A DNA stretch of 64,000 nucleotides, from contig CM055201.1 of the NCBI GenBank assembly GCA_029224185.1, forward strand, positions 1,433,671 to 1,497,670, given 5' to 3'. The translations under genes and the position numbers were made by a program. The DNA comes from Karalla daura (Eukaryota; Chordata; Actinopteri; Chaetodontiformes; Leiognathidae). Within the stretch, counting starts at the first letter, position 1. Every line of letters starts with the position of its first letter. Positions 1-11,800 of this stretch are shown piece after piece. Below the pieces are notes generated by a model. It saw only the letters and a list, made by a program, of their open reading frames with translations, searched no databases and was not told the DNA's origin.

Positions 1-790
1 AGTAGGCAAATTCTTTTTTCTACTTTAGTGGGAAATTTGTGCTCTTTCATGTGATGCCAGCCAAAAATCTGTGCGCCTTGTAAAATTTAAACGGCGAGGC
101 TCAGTCAGCCCAGTGCAGCCTCTTTTCTCCATAAGCCCCCATTCATTTTCTGACCACAACGAACAAAGTTAAAATTTACACTTCTACTTGCGACGGTGGC
201 CTCATAGTACACACACCAAATCGCATCAGGGCGTTTTTCCCAGAAGAATGAATATGAAAAACAGAATGTGATGAACCGAGGGGTCACCCCAAGTGTGGGA
301 TTGGCAGCCGGACAGTTGACGGAGGACAAGTAGGCAGCAGAGGTAAAATCAACCGGTATTTTATAAACCCAGTACAAAAACAAAAAAGGTGGCAGGGACC
401 AAAACAAAAAAACAATGCAAAGCAAAGCAAAGCAAAGCAAAGCAAAGCCAAGCAAACCAAACCAAACCAAAGCAAAGCACGACTCTTCTCTCCGGTATAC
501 AGCCAAGTAACCAACACAGCCTCACTGCAAGCATGTGTGTCTCCTCTCTCTCCCTCAGGTAGACTGAGGTTTCCATCATATAGGGCTACCTATTCCCTGG
601 ATTGGACTCAACCAATCCAGAGAACAGGTAACCTCCTCCAAAAACCTATTTACAATCTTAATAAATCATAGTAAATAGAAATAAACCCAATAACAGGGAC
701 CAAACAACCATATATAACCATGAGACCACCACCAAATTAACATAATCCTTTATACTAACCAAAAACACACCAAACACCCCTCCACCGTGC
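1..790. other. noncoding, weakly LTR-like on minus strand
   Basis: No gene was recognised. Read on the minus strand, the stretch from about 380 down to 240 resembles the R-U5 part of a fish Gypsy-type LTR (TATA-like sequence, then a C/T-rich tract), but I could not find matching TG...CA ends or a target duplication. The long minus-strand reading frames here arise from a pentanucleotide repeat and are not credible proteins. Confidence 0.25.
418..478. repeat. pentanucleotide microsatellite (AGCAA/ACCAA)n
   Basis: About twelve tandem units of AGCAA that change to ACCAA in the middle and back again. In translation it yields spurious Phe/Ala/Leu/Cys-rich peptides in several minus-strand frames. 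Confidence 0.9.
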
Positions 791-1380
791 ACAGTGTACC
801 AAACCCCAGCTCTGGGGGTGGAGTTAAAACCCCGGCACCGGCAGCGGGCGCGCTTCCGCCTGGGAGCCACGGAGCTGGAGCCGGTGGTGAGTATTGCGTG
901 TTTGGTGTAGTGTACTGGTGACCGACGTGAAAACTACGGGTGAATGTATGTGAAAATGAGACCAGGTTGCGGGTACCCCGCTACCCGGTGGTAATGGTGT
1001 CGAGGTCAGTTATGGGGAAATGAAACGATCTGTAAGTGACTACGTGACTGTGGCTGCAGCGGAGCCACATGCTCGACCACGCCAGAGCCCGTGGTGCGCT
1101 CTGGCGTCGGCACGTGACCAAACTCCACCGCAGCCACCACCAAAGTGCACAAGCATTACCCCACTACCCCTTCAATGAACACAGATCATAAACACCACTG
1201 TGCCCCGGTGTATTGTGCATCGGTGCCCGTGCACCGAGAGGGAAACGAGTCCGGTCCCTCTCTCTCCCCTCCCCCGCTTGCGCAGCCCAGCGCAGCGGTG
1301 AGAAGGGGGGGGGGTCACCTTCTCACTCAGAACTCGTCAAACAAACATCCGCTATGTTGCCATACTTTGACTTAGAAACT
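790..1380. other. GC- and CpG-richer noncoding block
   Basis: This stretch is clearly richer in G+C and CpG than its neighbours (for example around 820-890 and 1080-1130). A GGTGGTGAGT sequence near 880 would serve as a splice donor on the plus strand. It could be a 5' exon or promoter, or part of a repeat. No conserved coding exon was recognised. Confidence 0.25.
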
Positions 1381-1544
1381 TTATTTTAATTTGAAAAATT
1401 CAAATTGGTCTGTTTGTGTGCCGAGTTTGCATGTTGATAGGTTGTATCATGCTTCAGCAGCACCTTCTCAAAGAGCATGTGGTCAAGTGCCTGCTCCTGT
1501 CTCTCTTCTGCTGACAGTCTCCTGCTGCAGCAGGCTCACAGATG

Positions 1545-2110
1545 ACCTCACACACACACAAACACTTCACGCAGACACACGCACACACTCAGTCTCTCTC
1601 ATACAAGCACGTTATTACAAAGTTATGGCCAAAAAGAGAAAAACTCCTTCAGTTTTGGGAGGACCCAGACAAATCATATATCAAAACGATCGAGAGAAGT
1701 TGACTTCTATTTTTCTCTCCAGCATATTAACTTTTGGGCCTGCCAGGGGTCCTACAGGGGCCCCCTTAAGGAATGAATGGGAAAGTGACCAAAACAGCTC
1801 ATTTCTCAACCAGGATAAAAGCTTTGGTGATGAACTTGTTCTGTGTGTGTGTTGTTTTCACCATCGACACATGCACACACACACTCACTCACTCAGTCTC
1901 TCTCTCATACATGCACACACTCCCAGAATGCACTCCCACAATGTCTTGTGAGCAATCCAAAGGAAGACAAAGTGCTGCAAACCAACGGGCACACACCCTG
2001 GAACACAAACACACACACACACACACTCACTCAGTCTCTCCATCATACATGCGCACACTTACAGAATGGTGTCTTGTGAGAAGGGCAAACTAACGGGCAC
2101 ACATCCCAGA
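1545..2110. repeat. CA-rich block with internal direct duplication
   Basis: Two copies of a roughly 150-bp segment lie in tandem (about 1865-1990 and 2005-2110). Each has a CACACA run, then CACTCACTCAGTCTCTC, a CATACATG motif, an AGAATG motif and a GTCTTGTGAG motif. A related shorter CA/CTCAGTCTCTC stretch sits at 1548-1600. The overlapping plus-strand frames are His/Thr/Ser-rich and arise from the repeat. No gene recognised. Confidence 0.6.
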
Positions 2111-2197
2111 GCACTCTCGAAATTTCAGCGCACTGGAATTTTCTTGTTCTCTAAGGTTCTTTGGAGATTGGCTGTAGAGACTATACAGTTTGTCTAG

Positions 2198-3362
2198 CCC
2201 TCTGATGCATGAATTATGCATCAGAGGACAAGATTCTTTTCTGAGGCGTTTTATTTTTTTCAAGACTTGAAAAAAAGATGTTCCAACTTAAAAAAAAAAA
2301 AAGACTTTTTCATAAAGTTACAGACATGTCCAATCCAGTGGAGTACATGCGCCTGAGCACTCAAAATATAATATTGTGACCTTACTGTAAAAGTGAATTA
2401 ACTTGTGTTTTATTGTAAATATACAAACACTTGTTTCTTTTTATACTACCTCCAACAGGTGGTTGTGAGTGTGTCCACAGTTCTTTAAGGATGCAGGACA
2501 GTATTACCAACTAGCATGTTGTAAAAGCCAATGTGTGATAGTGATGTTTGCATCATTGCTGACATTTGCTGACCTTCCACAACTCCCTGATCATGCTGAC
2601 CTTTCTCTGCATTCTGCCCTTCATCATCCTCACATTCTGCATCCTGTCTGTATCTCCCTAATCCTCAGCCTCCTATGTCTCTGTTCCCTGGCAGCCACTC
2701 ATCTTCACCGTTGTCACTATGCTCACTGTCACTAGAGCTGGATGGAATTTCCTGGACTATTTTGTAGGCTGCCTTATTCTTTGCTGCATTTGAAAATACA
2801 AATCACAAATTGCACAAAAATCTACAAAATATAATTCAATAATTATTACAGTAACACAAACTAAAGCTAATCTGCACAAAAAATCATATTTCAAATGAAT
2901 AGCTTAGAAATATGACAATTATACAATGATTTGTAACCAAAACAGTTACAAGAAACAGTGACGCAATTATATGATGTGTTAAAAATCTACTAGGTGATGC
3001 ATGATGTCCACTTCATTGGACACATGGATAATTGCAATTTTCTACATTTTGGACAAAAACAATTCATATTCCAAACAGATAATATGTTTCCTTTGAAAAT
3101 TTTGTACCTGTGGGGCACTTCTCAAATAGAAGTAGACAGGATATGCCACCGGTGGTTGGCATGCTTGGCCCCTTTTTGACCATCATGGATTCAGAGTAAA
3201 CTTACTTGCACTTACACTGACTGAACACTGAATTGACCTCAAAGGAGTATAGCAGCAGAGAGCACTCTAGACGCTGATAGGCAGTTTCACTATAGAAACC
3301 AATGCATTAAAGAGAAAACTTTTAGTAGCTGTCCACTGCAGTGACCACTATGCACCAGAGGG
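2198..3362. mobile_element. possible piggyBac-like DNA transposon remnant
   Basis: The left end reads CCCTCTGATGCAT and the right end, inverted, CCCTCTGGTGCAT. Both are flanked by CTAG, which may be part of the inverted repeat or a 4-bp target. The left end also contains a perfect 12-bp palindrome with a 5-base loop (CCTCTGATGCAT gaatt ATGCATCAGAGG). Near 2,560-2,740 the minus strand encodes a degenerate Asp/Glu/Ser-rich stretch (SDSEHSDNGEDE) like the acidic N-terminus of piggyBac transposases. The rest is AT-rich with no catalytic domain. The usual TTAA target is absent, so the family call is tentative. Confidence 0.35.
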
Positions 3363-3716
3363 CTAGGACATTTCAAAAGTGATTAGTCTCAGTACAGCAC
3401 TTTACTGCATCACCAACTGCAAGTTCCAGCCTGTGGGTGAGACAGTGCCAGCCAGCAATGTTAGGGTACAAATATGGTAGTCTCACTGGCTCAAATACTT
3501 GAAAAAATGAATCAAACATGAGCTATGGTATCATAAAGAATTATGCTTCACTAGGACACTGGTAGTAAACATATCTGATGTGATGCATAACTAGGCAAGC
3601 ATCTTAAAGCAGTTAAGAATGTCATCTATCCACACTGCTGTGAGACCTTTGGTGCCATTTTTTCTAAGCATGTATACAGACAAAAGAAAATGGCCAAAAA
3701 CTAATCATTCGTGTGT

Positions 3717-3738
3717 GTATATACATATATATATACAC

Positions 3739-3786
<48 letters not shown>
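3717..3786. repeat. compound (TA)n/(CA)n microsatellite
   Basis: Runs of TATATACA, then about twelve CA units, then TATATATA. The surrounding 3.36-4.2 kb holds no recognisable exon on either strand. It would be part of the ythdc2 intron that precedes the missing YTH exons. Confidence 0.9.
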
Positions 3787-4209
3787 GGAAATGTAAACAC
3801 TGGGGAGGGGATTTTATCTATATTAACAACCCAGGTAGTGCCGCTTAGTAGATAAATGTCCTAGCTGACATCACTTTAGCTGCTTGATTAGGGCTGAGGA
3901 CTACAAATCCAAAAAGAAATTAGAACTCTATATGTATTAAACAACATATAGAAATTTTCAGAGCAGAAAGCTACACAAAAGCCAGCAATAGCATGTCATG
4001 TAGAATGACAATATGTAGAATTTTTATTACAAGGTAGGGCGTTTAAGAGAGGTGCAAAGTAAAGGAATGCAATTTCCTTAAAAAATTTTTATCTAGTCTG
4101 ATTGTACAGATTGTGCAGCAAGTGGCGCGTTGAGCTGGTCTTAGTTGCCCCAATCAGATTTTAAAGAAGACCGATGCCCTTAAACAAATCAATACTTAGG
4201 GGTGAATAC

Positions 4210-5790
4210 CTTTCCTGAGGAGAAGTGGCAGGAGCTGTCAGAGGGCGTGTATGAAGGCATGGAGAAGAGAGGGTCATCACACAGCTGACTGGTGGTAAGT
4301 GAGTCAACATCTCCACACTGGGCCTTCATCTCAAGCCAGCCTGAGGCTGCTGGTATCCTGCAAGACCTGAATCAACAATGGAACACATAGAAGTCATTCC
4401 CTTTACCCAATCCTCTCTTGCTCACAATTCCGTTAAGCCTGCAGACACTAAACCTGAATCAAGAATTCTAAACCCCCTGCATGAGCTTTAAATCAATGTT
4501 TGGCTGAGGAAAGACGGGACTATGGGCGCATCCTTGGGGACTAAACACCAAAGCCAATCTGGTGGAGGAACTGCAGTTCCTCTACCGATCACTCGATGCT
4601 TATCTTGCACCAGGGAAGATGAGGATCATGAGCACATCAACATCAACATTTGAGACTAGTGGGTTACTTTTCAGTGGTGCTGATGGTGGGACGTTGGGGG
4701 TTGCTTTTGCTGATCTTCTGGACTCCCTCGTCCAATGACATGCGTATGGGTCTCTGGCCAACCCCTGTGGGCTGCTGCAGGCTGGTCTCCTGCTCCCTAG
4801 TTGATAGCACCTGTAGCACAGCAGAGCTGCTCAAATCTCAAATCTGTTCTCAGGTAGAAATGACGAAAGTGGGCTAGCCAAAAATAAGTCAGAACCGTGC
4901 CATTAAGAATAGAAGTTACTGTCACATTGTCACTGCTCTATGGCTGATTCAAATTGATAACATACACATTACAAGACATGAACTATTTTCCACATTTTTG
5001 TGAACCAGACTAATTAAGAAAGTAATTGACAGATCAAATGACAACAAAAATAATGTCTGTTGCAGTACCAAATTCCCATTGTGTGACCACATGAAGGTGA
5101 GAAACAGTAGGACGTACAGTAACCAGGCCGTGGATCGTGGCTATGTCCTGTTGAGACCAAGACCTCAAAGGATCACGGATCCTCCTGATGAAGAGATTTT
5201 GCCACTTTTGCCTCAGTTCCAACACCAGCCCTGCAGTCTGATAGAAAGGACAAAACTGATCGTAAAAAATGTGGGGAGGTGGGAACATTAAGGATGGTTT
5301 GATTTTTAACTCTCCAATAAAAACCAGCAATCCTAAATGAGAGACACATTCATAACTAAAGATATACCTCTCTGTGCATCTGGAAAACAATCCAGTCATT
5401 GATCTTCAAGAGGGCTAGGTCTTCTGTCTCGCTGTCACCAAGGCCGCCCAGTGCACTGTCTGACAGAGAGGAAGAGGACGCAACATTCACAGTGTCACTG
5501 AATATAAATTAGTAAGCAGTGGTTTTATTTAAATAGTCTGCTAATCTACTGTGGCAATGTGCTGAGCAGGACCCTGTGCTGAATGGACCCTTCTCCAGCT
5601 GCTTCACTGATGCACTGATACCTTTCTGGACAGCAGCTTCCTTCAGGGGAGAGTTGACGGGTTCAGCACAACCTCCAAAAATGGCCACAGTGATGGGAGT
5701 GACCATGGAGCAGCAGCGGACACTGACTGTCCTCGGGCCCTGTCTCATCTCATCGTAGATCAACCAGTCTGTAGGGTAGGATGGGTGGCT
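4210..5790 (-). CDS. ythdc2: ythdc2 exons 23-27: post-helicase region and Ser-rich linker
   Basis: Exon 23 (5790-5622) has YPTDWLIYDEM (human LPTDWLIYDEM). Exon 24 (5459-5368) has DSETEDLALLKINDWIVFQM. Exon 25 (5237-5118) has LELRQKWQNLFIRRIRDPL. Exon 26 (4810-4668) has VLSTREQETSLQQPTGVGQR. Exon 27 (4357-4210) has a Ser/Asp-rich tail (SYTPSDSSCHFSSGK) and ends in phase 0. This is the linker that precedes the YTH domain in the family. The next exon is not found down to position 1, so it is either more than 4.2 kb away or lost. The displaced YTH exon at 42.7-42.9 kb starts in the matching phase. Confidence 0.88.
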
Positions 5791-7429
5791 CTAAATCACA
5801 CAATACAGAAAGAAATCGTCAAAAATAATACTCATAATACTCATAAATGTGTCAAATACAGTATTCAAATTGTAGTCACCGGTTTGTGGAAGTTGTGGAG
5901 TCCTAACTGTCCCCACAAACCCACATATCAGGGACATAATCTGTTTTCTTACCCCCTTGGGCTGGGACTGGTTCAGGACAGATGAAGGATGAAAGAGGAT
6001 CCTCTTCTCAGTGGAAAGTACTGAGGTATCCTGTATGATGTGGACAATGTTTGGATACATTCCAGCCACCAGGGCTGCTTTCACCACCGCCCAGTTCTCA
6101 GAATTCAAATTGACATCACGGATGCTGTTGCTCCCTCGGGTCCACACGTGACCTGGGTGGGACAAACATGCTCCATCAAAACAACAAAACACTGATTTCT
6201 GTCAAAACCTATTGATGGAAAACAATTGAACTTGATGAAAAGTGAAACTGACCAATGGCACGAAGCTGTCTCAGCAACTGTGTCCTCAGCACAAAGATCA
6301 TGTCCATGGTGGCCTTGGACACAAAGTTCTCCTCACAGAAGGATCTCTCAAAACCATCAGCACGGGCCCTCTGCCAAGCCTGACGATGTAACAAACATAA
6401 GGGGAAAAAAAACATATATTTGCTTCGCTCTGCCTGCAGCACCCCGGTGCCGTCACACACCCGTCTGTAGACATCTACACACACACACGCACACACACAC
6501 ACACACATCAGGCAGCCTGTAACAGCTGCTTTACTATCTCACTGATTAAAAGTTCCTCATCCATCTTCTCTTGTGCGTATTATGCCTTCTCACTTAATAT
6601 AAATTGGGTGCTTTTACTTTGAAAATGACGAGATACCTGTGTTGTTTTAGAAGCCACCCTATATGCGACAGATCCGTCAAACTGGTTGGTGACAGTTTAG
6701 TGACGGAGCATGTAACTCAGGATGTGTAAATCTATTTATTGACTAGAGTGACTGCGTGTGAACTCTGTTGACGTCACGCTGCAGTCACAGTCACACAAGA
6801 TGTGTTAATCCGGGGCTACACTCATAGCACCTGAGCATTTCGAACGGACTGACGCAGTTTACCCACATACCTGGAAGACTCTCAGCAGGGCCAAGTGGTC
6901 ACTGAAGGAGTTATAGGCAAAGCGTTTGTGACACTCCAGAGCAACCCTCTTCTGAGAGCCCTGAGAGGGGAGGATGAAGGGGTCCCGGTAGGCCAGAGTG
7001 CAGGCGATAGTTAGAATGGGGTCCAGACACTTGAGCACCACACCGCACAGCACCATCTTGCCCAGGTGGGGCTCCAAAGGCAGATCAGCCAGGCGGCAAC
7101 CCAGGTCTGTCAGGTCCTCCATTTGGTCCACAGCGCCTATTGTCTACAGAGGGGAAAGTGGAGGGAGTCCAGACTACTCCCTCACTTACTACTGGATCGG
7201 AGGCCAGATGGCACACATTACCTTCAGGATCTGCATGGCGTTCTTGATGGCAGGAGTAGATGGAGGCTCCGGAGCTTCGCACAAGAAGTCGGCTAAAGGA
7301 CAGGATGATGGAGCCAGCAGCCTGGTCTGCAAGCACAGCTTCTGCACACACACAAAGATGATACATTACTGCTAAAACATGTTATGAGCTGTGCTGGGGT
7401 TCATCAAGGTGTTTGTGCGTTTATATGTA

Positions 7430-7495
<66 letters not shown>

Positions 7496-8809
7496 CCTAC
7501 CTGCAGGGGCATCCACAGCACCTGTGGCACCTGGAACTCAAGCATACTGTTGAACCTCAGTCTACTGAAGAGATGGAAGCAGATCCCAGGTTTGCAGCAT
7601 CCAGCTCTGTGTTGACACAAGCACCATCATCAGCATCAACTTCATCACATTCAACACTTTTTTTTTCTGTGAATGACCAGTGGTGATGATGTATACTTTT
7701 CTTTTCTCTTCAAAGCACTGGCTTTGGGGATCCAACCAGACTTCAGCATGGATATGTTACTGACAGAATCATAGGACGTCTAGAGCAGGGAAAGACAATT
7801 GTTAGTCATAAACCAATCTTCCCTATTGTGGACTCTATTGTGCTCTTGTTGTTAGTAAAGCTGGGCTTTCAGCAGTGACCGCACCTCTTTTACTTTTCCA
7901 GAATCAATGACAAAGACCACATCGTTGATGCTGATGCTGGTCTCGGCGATGTTTGTGGAAAGAACCTGCAGGAGGAAAAAAAAAGGAAGAGAGCCAGTCA
8001 GATGTCTCAATAGCACAGCAGCAATCGATCCATGTATTCTGCACATACATATCCTAAACTCACAATCTTCCTTATTCCAGGCGGAGACAGCTGCATGGCT
8101 TTCTTATGATCCAGAATCTGCATGTTTGAATGCACAGCGAACACCTGGTACCTGAAAGAACAATGTTAAAAAAAGACACATGTGTCACAGCCCAGTCCTG
8201 TACCTCCACTCCTTAATCCATGCTCCCTAGTTTCTTGTCATGTCTGCGCTGTCTTGTGCCTGCTCCATGTGCTCCTGTCTGGATTTTCCCAGTGCCCCGC
8301 CCCCCTGCTAGTTGACAAGGAAGTGCTCCCAAGCATGTGTCACACCTGCAACCACTCATCACCTTGTCAACCTCAGTACTTAAACCCAGCCAGGACTAAC
8401 AGTCTCTGCCGGATTCTCATTCTCACTCAGACTGCTACATGCTCTTCAAGATCTTGGATTTTTTGGATTTTCGTCTGGAGGTGTTTTCTCTCTGTTGCTG
8501 TCATCCTGTCTCTTGAAGTGAGTCTTTGCTTTTCTTAAAGAAGATTGTGATTTTTGTGTTTTCATGGGCTGAATTTTTGCCTCTGCTATTTTGAGTTGCT
8601 GGACTGATTCTCACACCCACTGACGTCCACTGCCTAGTGTGCTTTTGGAGGCCATTTATGTTCTTCACCTGTCTCCTGTGCTTTTTCATTAAAGAAAGCC
8701 CTTTTTGAGTTCACGTCTTGCTTCCCAGTGTCTGCTTTTGGGTTCTAAATATCTTAAGCCTACAGGCCGTAACAACATGAGAACTGACTCAGAAAAGAAT
8801 ATATGTATA

Positions 8810-8840
<31 letters not shown>

Positions 8841-11800
8841 CTTCAATGCGTTTCCTTTTCACCTCTCAGAGCAGGAGAATCTCTTATCATCGTATAGGAT
8901 GCGGTCCCTCAGTGATACTATGTCATTGTATCCAGGGAGAAAGATCAGGACAGCACCTAAAAGAAACACATATAAAGGCTGGTGTTTACACAGTCCTGGA
9001 TAACCGCTGGGCTGCTGTGATCACACATGCCATTAACCTTCAGTTGTGGTGGAGCAGATGTTGTGCAGCAGCTCCATGATGAGGTCCAGGTCCACGCACT
9101 CGTCGTCAAAGCCGTGGTGGTAGAGGCGAAGCAGCTCCTGCTCTTCGGCACTCAGCTCCGCGCTAGTGCTCTGCATCACAGAGGACCCGTCCACGCTGCT
9201 CAACTCCTCCATGGGGCTGCTCGGAGCAACACAAGGCAGCACATTTATGTTCACTGTACCAACCCTCTGCCATGGGACAGGATTCTGCTCCATGCTGTTC
9301 CTTTAACAACCGTCCTGTTGCATCCAAAGGCATTTAATGGACAGCAACAAAAGAATGCACTGAATGCAATGAATAAAGTCACATGAAGGCTACTATATAA
9401 TGTATTTGGTAAATACACCTGCCTTTAACTCCATGTCAGATCCCTTTAGCCCAGTATGATAGAATTCAGTAACTCAACATTACAGTCGTCACTGAATTAT
9501 CATTTGTGACAGCCAACAGAAGGTGTCTCTTCTTATCCAGTACCTGAATATGAAGATCTGATTGTGATTTTTTGCTAAATGAGATCTCACTATGTGCAGT
9601 CAATGACATCCAGGTAATAATTTCCCTTGACAGAGAGAGTGAGTAAATCTATATCTAAACCTAAATTTTAGAAGAACTACTCACCCAGAGCCGCAAATAT
9701 GGATGTTATTGCAAACTGTAAAACGCAGATGTTTCACACACGTAACCCAGGAATAGTGCTGCTCTCATCATGAGAGAGAGCTGATACCTTCCTTCATTTA
9801 TTGCAGAGCATGACCATTGTCTCTTATCAGTTTGTTTTACAGATTCGCACTGCGAGCTACATTCCTGTTGTGCTTTATTCACTGAGAGCAATGTTGCACT
9901 CACATGGTGGACTGGAGGAGATCCACAGCTTCTGTCTGCTGAAAGTTTGTGGCAAACTCCAAGGCTGTCCTGAAAGCGAATGAGAACAGTTTGGTTTTGT
10001 GTATTCAAAGAGCGGCCCTCTGGTGTAATAGTGGAAAGATACAGCAGATTAAGTGTAAAATACACAGTAAAATAATCCAGTGTTTATACAATACAGCAGC
10101 CTTAAAAGACAGTGGTCCCACCATCCATTAGTTGCCCTCAGGTTGATATCGGCCCCTATGTTGAGCAGCTGCTCCATCTCTTTAAGGAAGCCTCGACCTG
10201 CTGCCACCATCAGAGGCGTGAAACCAGTCTCACTGTGTCTGTAGTCCACTGGGGAAGACAACACAAGATGTGGATTACATATCATATTTTCACACTTAGG
10301 TTCAGGTGTTATTATAACCTGTACTCTGGAGTGAGTCCTACCATTCACGTTTTCATGTAGGATGAGGTCAAAGAGCTGAATGAAAGCATTTGGATCTTCA
10401 ATGTGGACGATGGCGTCCATGCAGGAGTCCATCTCTTTGACCAGCCAAGGTGCCAGCTGCTCGCTGCCATTCTCACTCTAGGACACAAACAATAACAGAA
10501 CTGTGAAAACATTCACACAGCCTAGGAGCAGAGCAGCGCCATGTCTGTGTGTGTGTTTATGTAAAGGGTTAAACAAAAAAGTTCATAATACACATGTTCA
10601 ATTTAGAAAAACAGATAAACCATAAATATTTTCATTTCATTTTGTGTCAACAGGTAATTTAGAAGTGCATTTCATTGTACTGTCTTTGTTGTAAAACACA
10701 GGGAACCACCTTATCGTGGTGGAGAGGTTTGCGTGCCTTTAAGACCCCTGAGAGCTATATTGTCGGAAGTCATGAACTCCTGAACTCATGAACTCCTGCC
10801 AAAGGCAAACTGGTCTCAGGTGAGGGGCCAGACAAAGGATGGTTCAAAAGACCCCATGGAGAACAACAATGTGAGAAAGGGGACCCTGCTTGGAGGAAGC
10901 CAGGGGCCACTGGTAGCCGGGTCTGCCATGGGGCCTGGCCGGGCACAGCCCGAAAGAGCCACGTGACATTCCCATCTTCTCCACCACCCTGTGGACCCAC
11001 CACCTGCAGGACGAATGACTAGGGTCGCGTGCAGTGTGAACTGGGTGGCAGTCATGGGCCCCGATCGACCAATCCGGGACAACAAGTCTAGCTATGGGCA
11101 CATGAAAAATCACCTCGCTGGAGGGGTAAGGAGCCTGAACTTGTGCGGGAGGTGGAGCAGTATCGGCTAGGGCTATATGGCTATGGGTTCACTTCCACAC
11201 ACAGCCTGGGCTCTGGAACAAAACTCCTTGAGAAAGGTTGGACTCTCTACTACTCTGGAGCTGCCCACAGTGAGAGGCGGTGAGCTGGTGAAGGCTTGCT
11301 TATAGCTCCCCAGCTCAGCCGCCATGTGAGTTCTCCCTGCAGAACTCAAGTCTAGTCTTGAGAAGTCAAGTCTAGACTTGGAGCCAAAGCCTTCAGCTAC
11401 CAAGGCCCTCTGCTGTGGAACTATTAACCAGTTTCAGTCCGGGAGGCAGACACCTTGTCTACCTTCAAGAGTAGGTTAAAAACCCTCCTTTTTGACAGAG
11501 CCTACAGATAAATCCAAGATAAGCTGCTATAGGTTGAGTCTGCTGGGGGTCCCCAGCACGTTGAGCTCTATCTTCTCTGCTCTCTCTGTGGGTGTGAATC
11601 AGGTTCACGTTCTCTCTAGCTTCTCACTCTCCTCTTGGTCTCTCCCCATCTGTTTTCCACCTCCTCCTCTTCCTCCCTCTCTTCCTCCACCACTTCTTCC
11701 TCTCCTTTCCGACTCTGTGACTATATAGGACTAACATATGGACTGCGTGTCACCGGAGTGTCTGTGTCTTTTTTTCCCTCCCAGATTCCATAAATGCTGA

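Noticed and set aside
105..579. Three overlapping minus-strand reading frames rich in Phe, Ala, Leu and Cys that look like a membrane protein
   Set aside because: They are translations of the (AGCAA)n repeat at 418-478 and lack any conserved domain or splice context.
1391..2093. 186- and 106-codon plus-strand frames near the CA-rich block
   Set aside because: Composition follows the CA and CTCAGTCTCTC repeats, with no family similarity or splice signals.
4510..4640. Open plus-strand stretch NLVEELQFLYRSLDAYLAPG as a new exon
   Set aside because: It lies in a ythdc2 intron, antisense, needs a frameshift to extend upstream and matches no family that I can name.
7384..7686. Cys/Val repeat protein on the plus strand
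   Set aside because: It is the (GT)n microsatellite next to ythdc2 exon 18. The same reasoning applies to the frames at 19857-20146 and 6209-6522.
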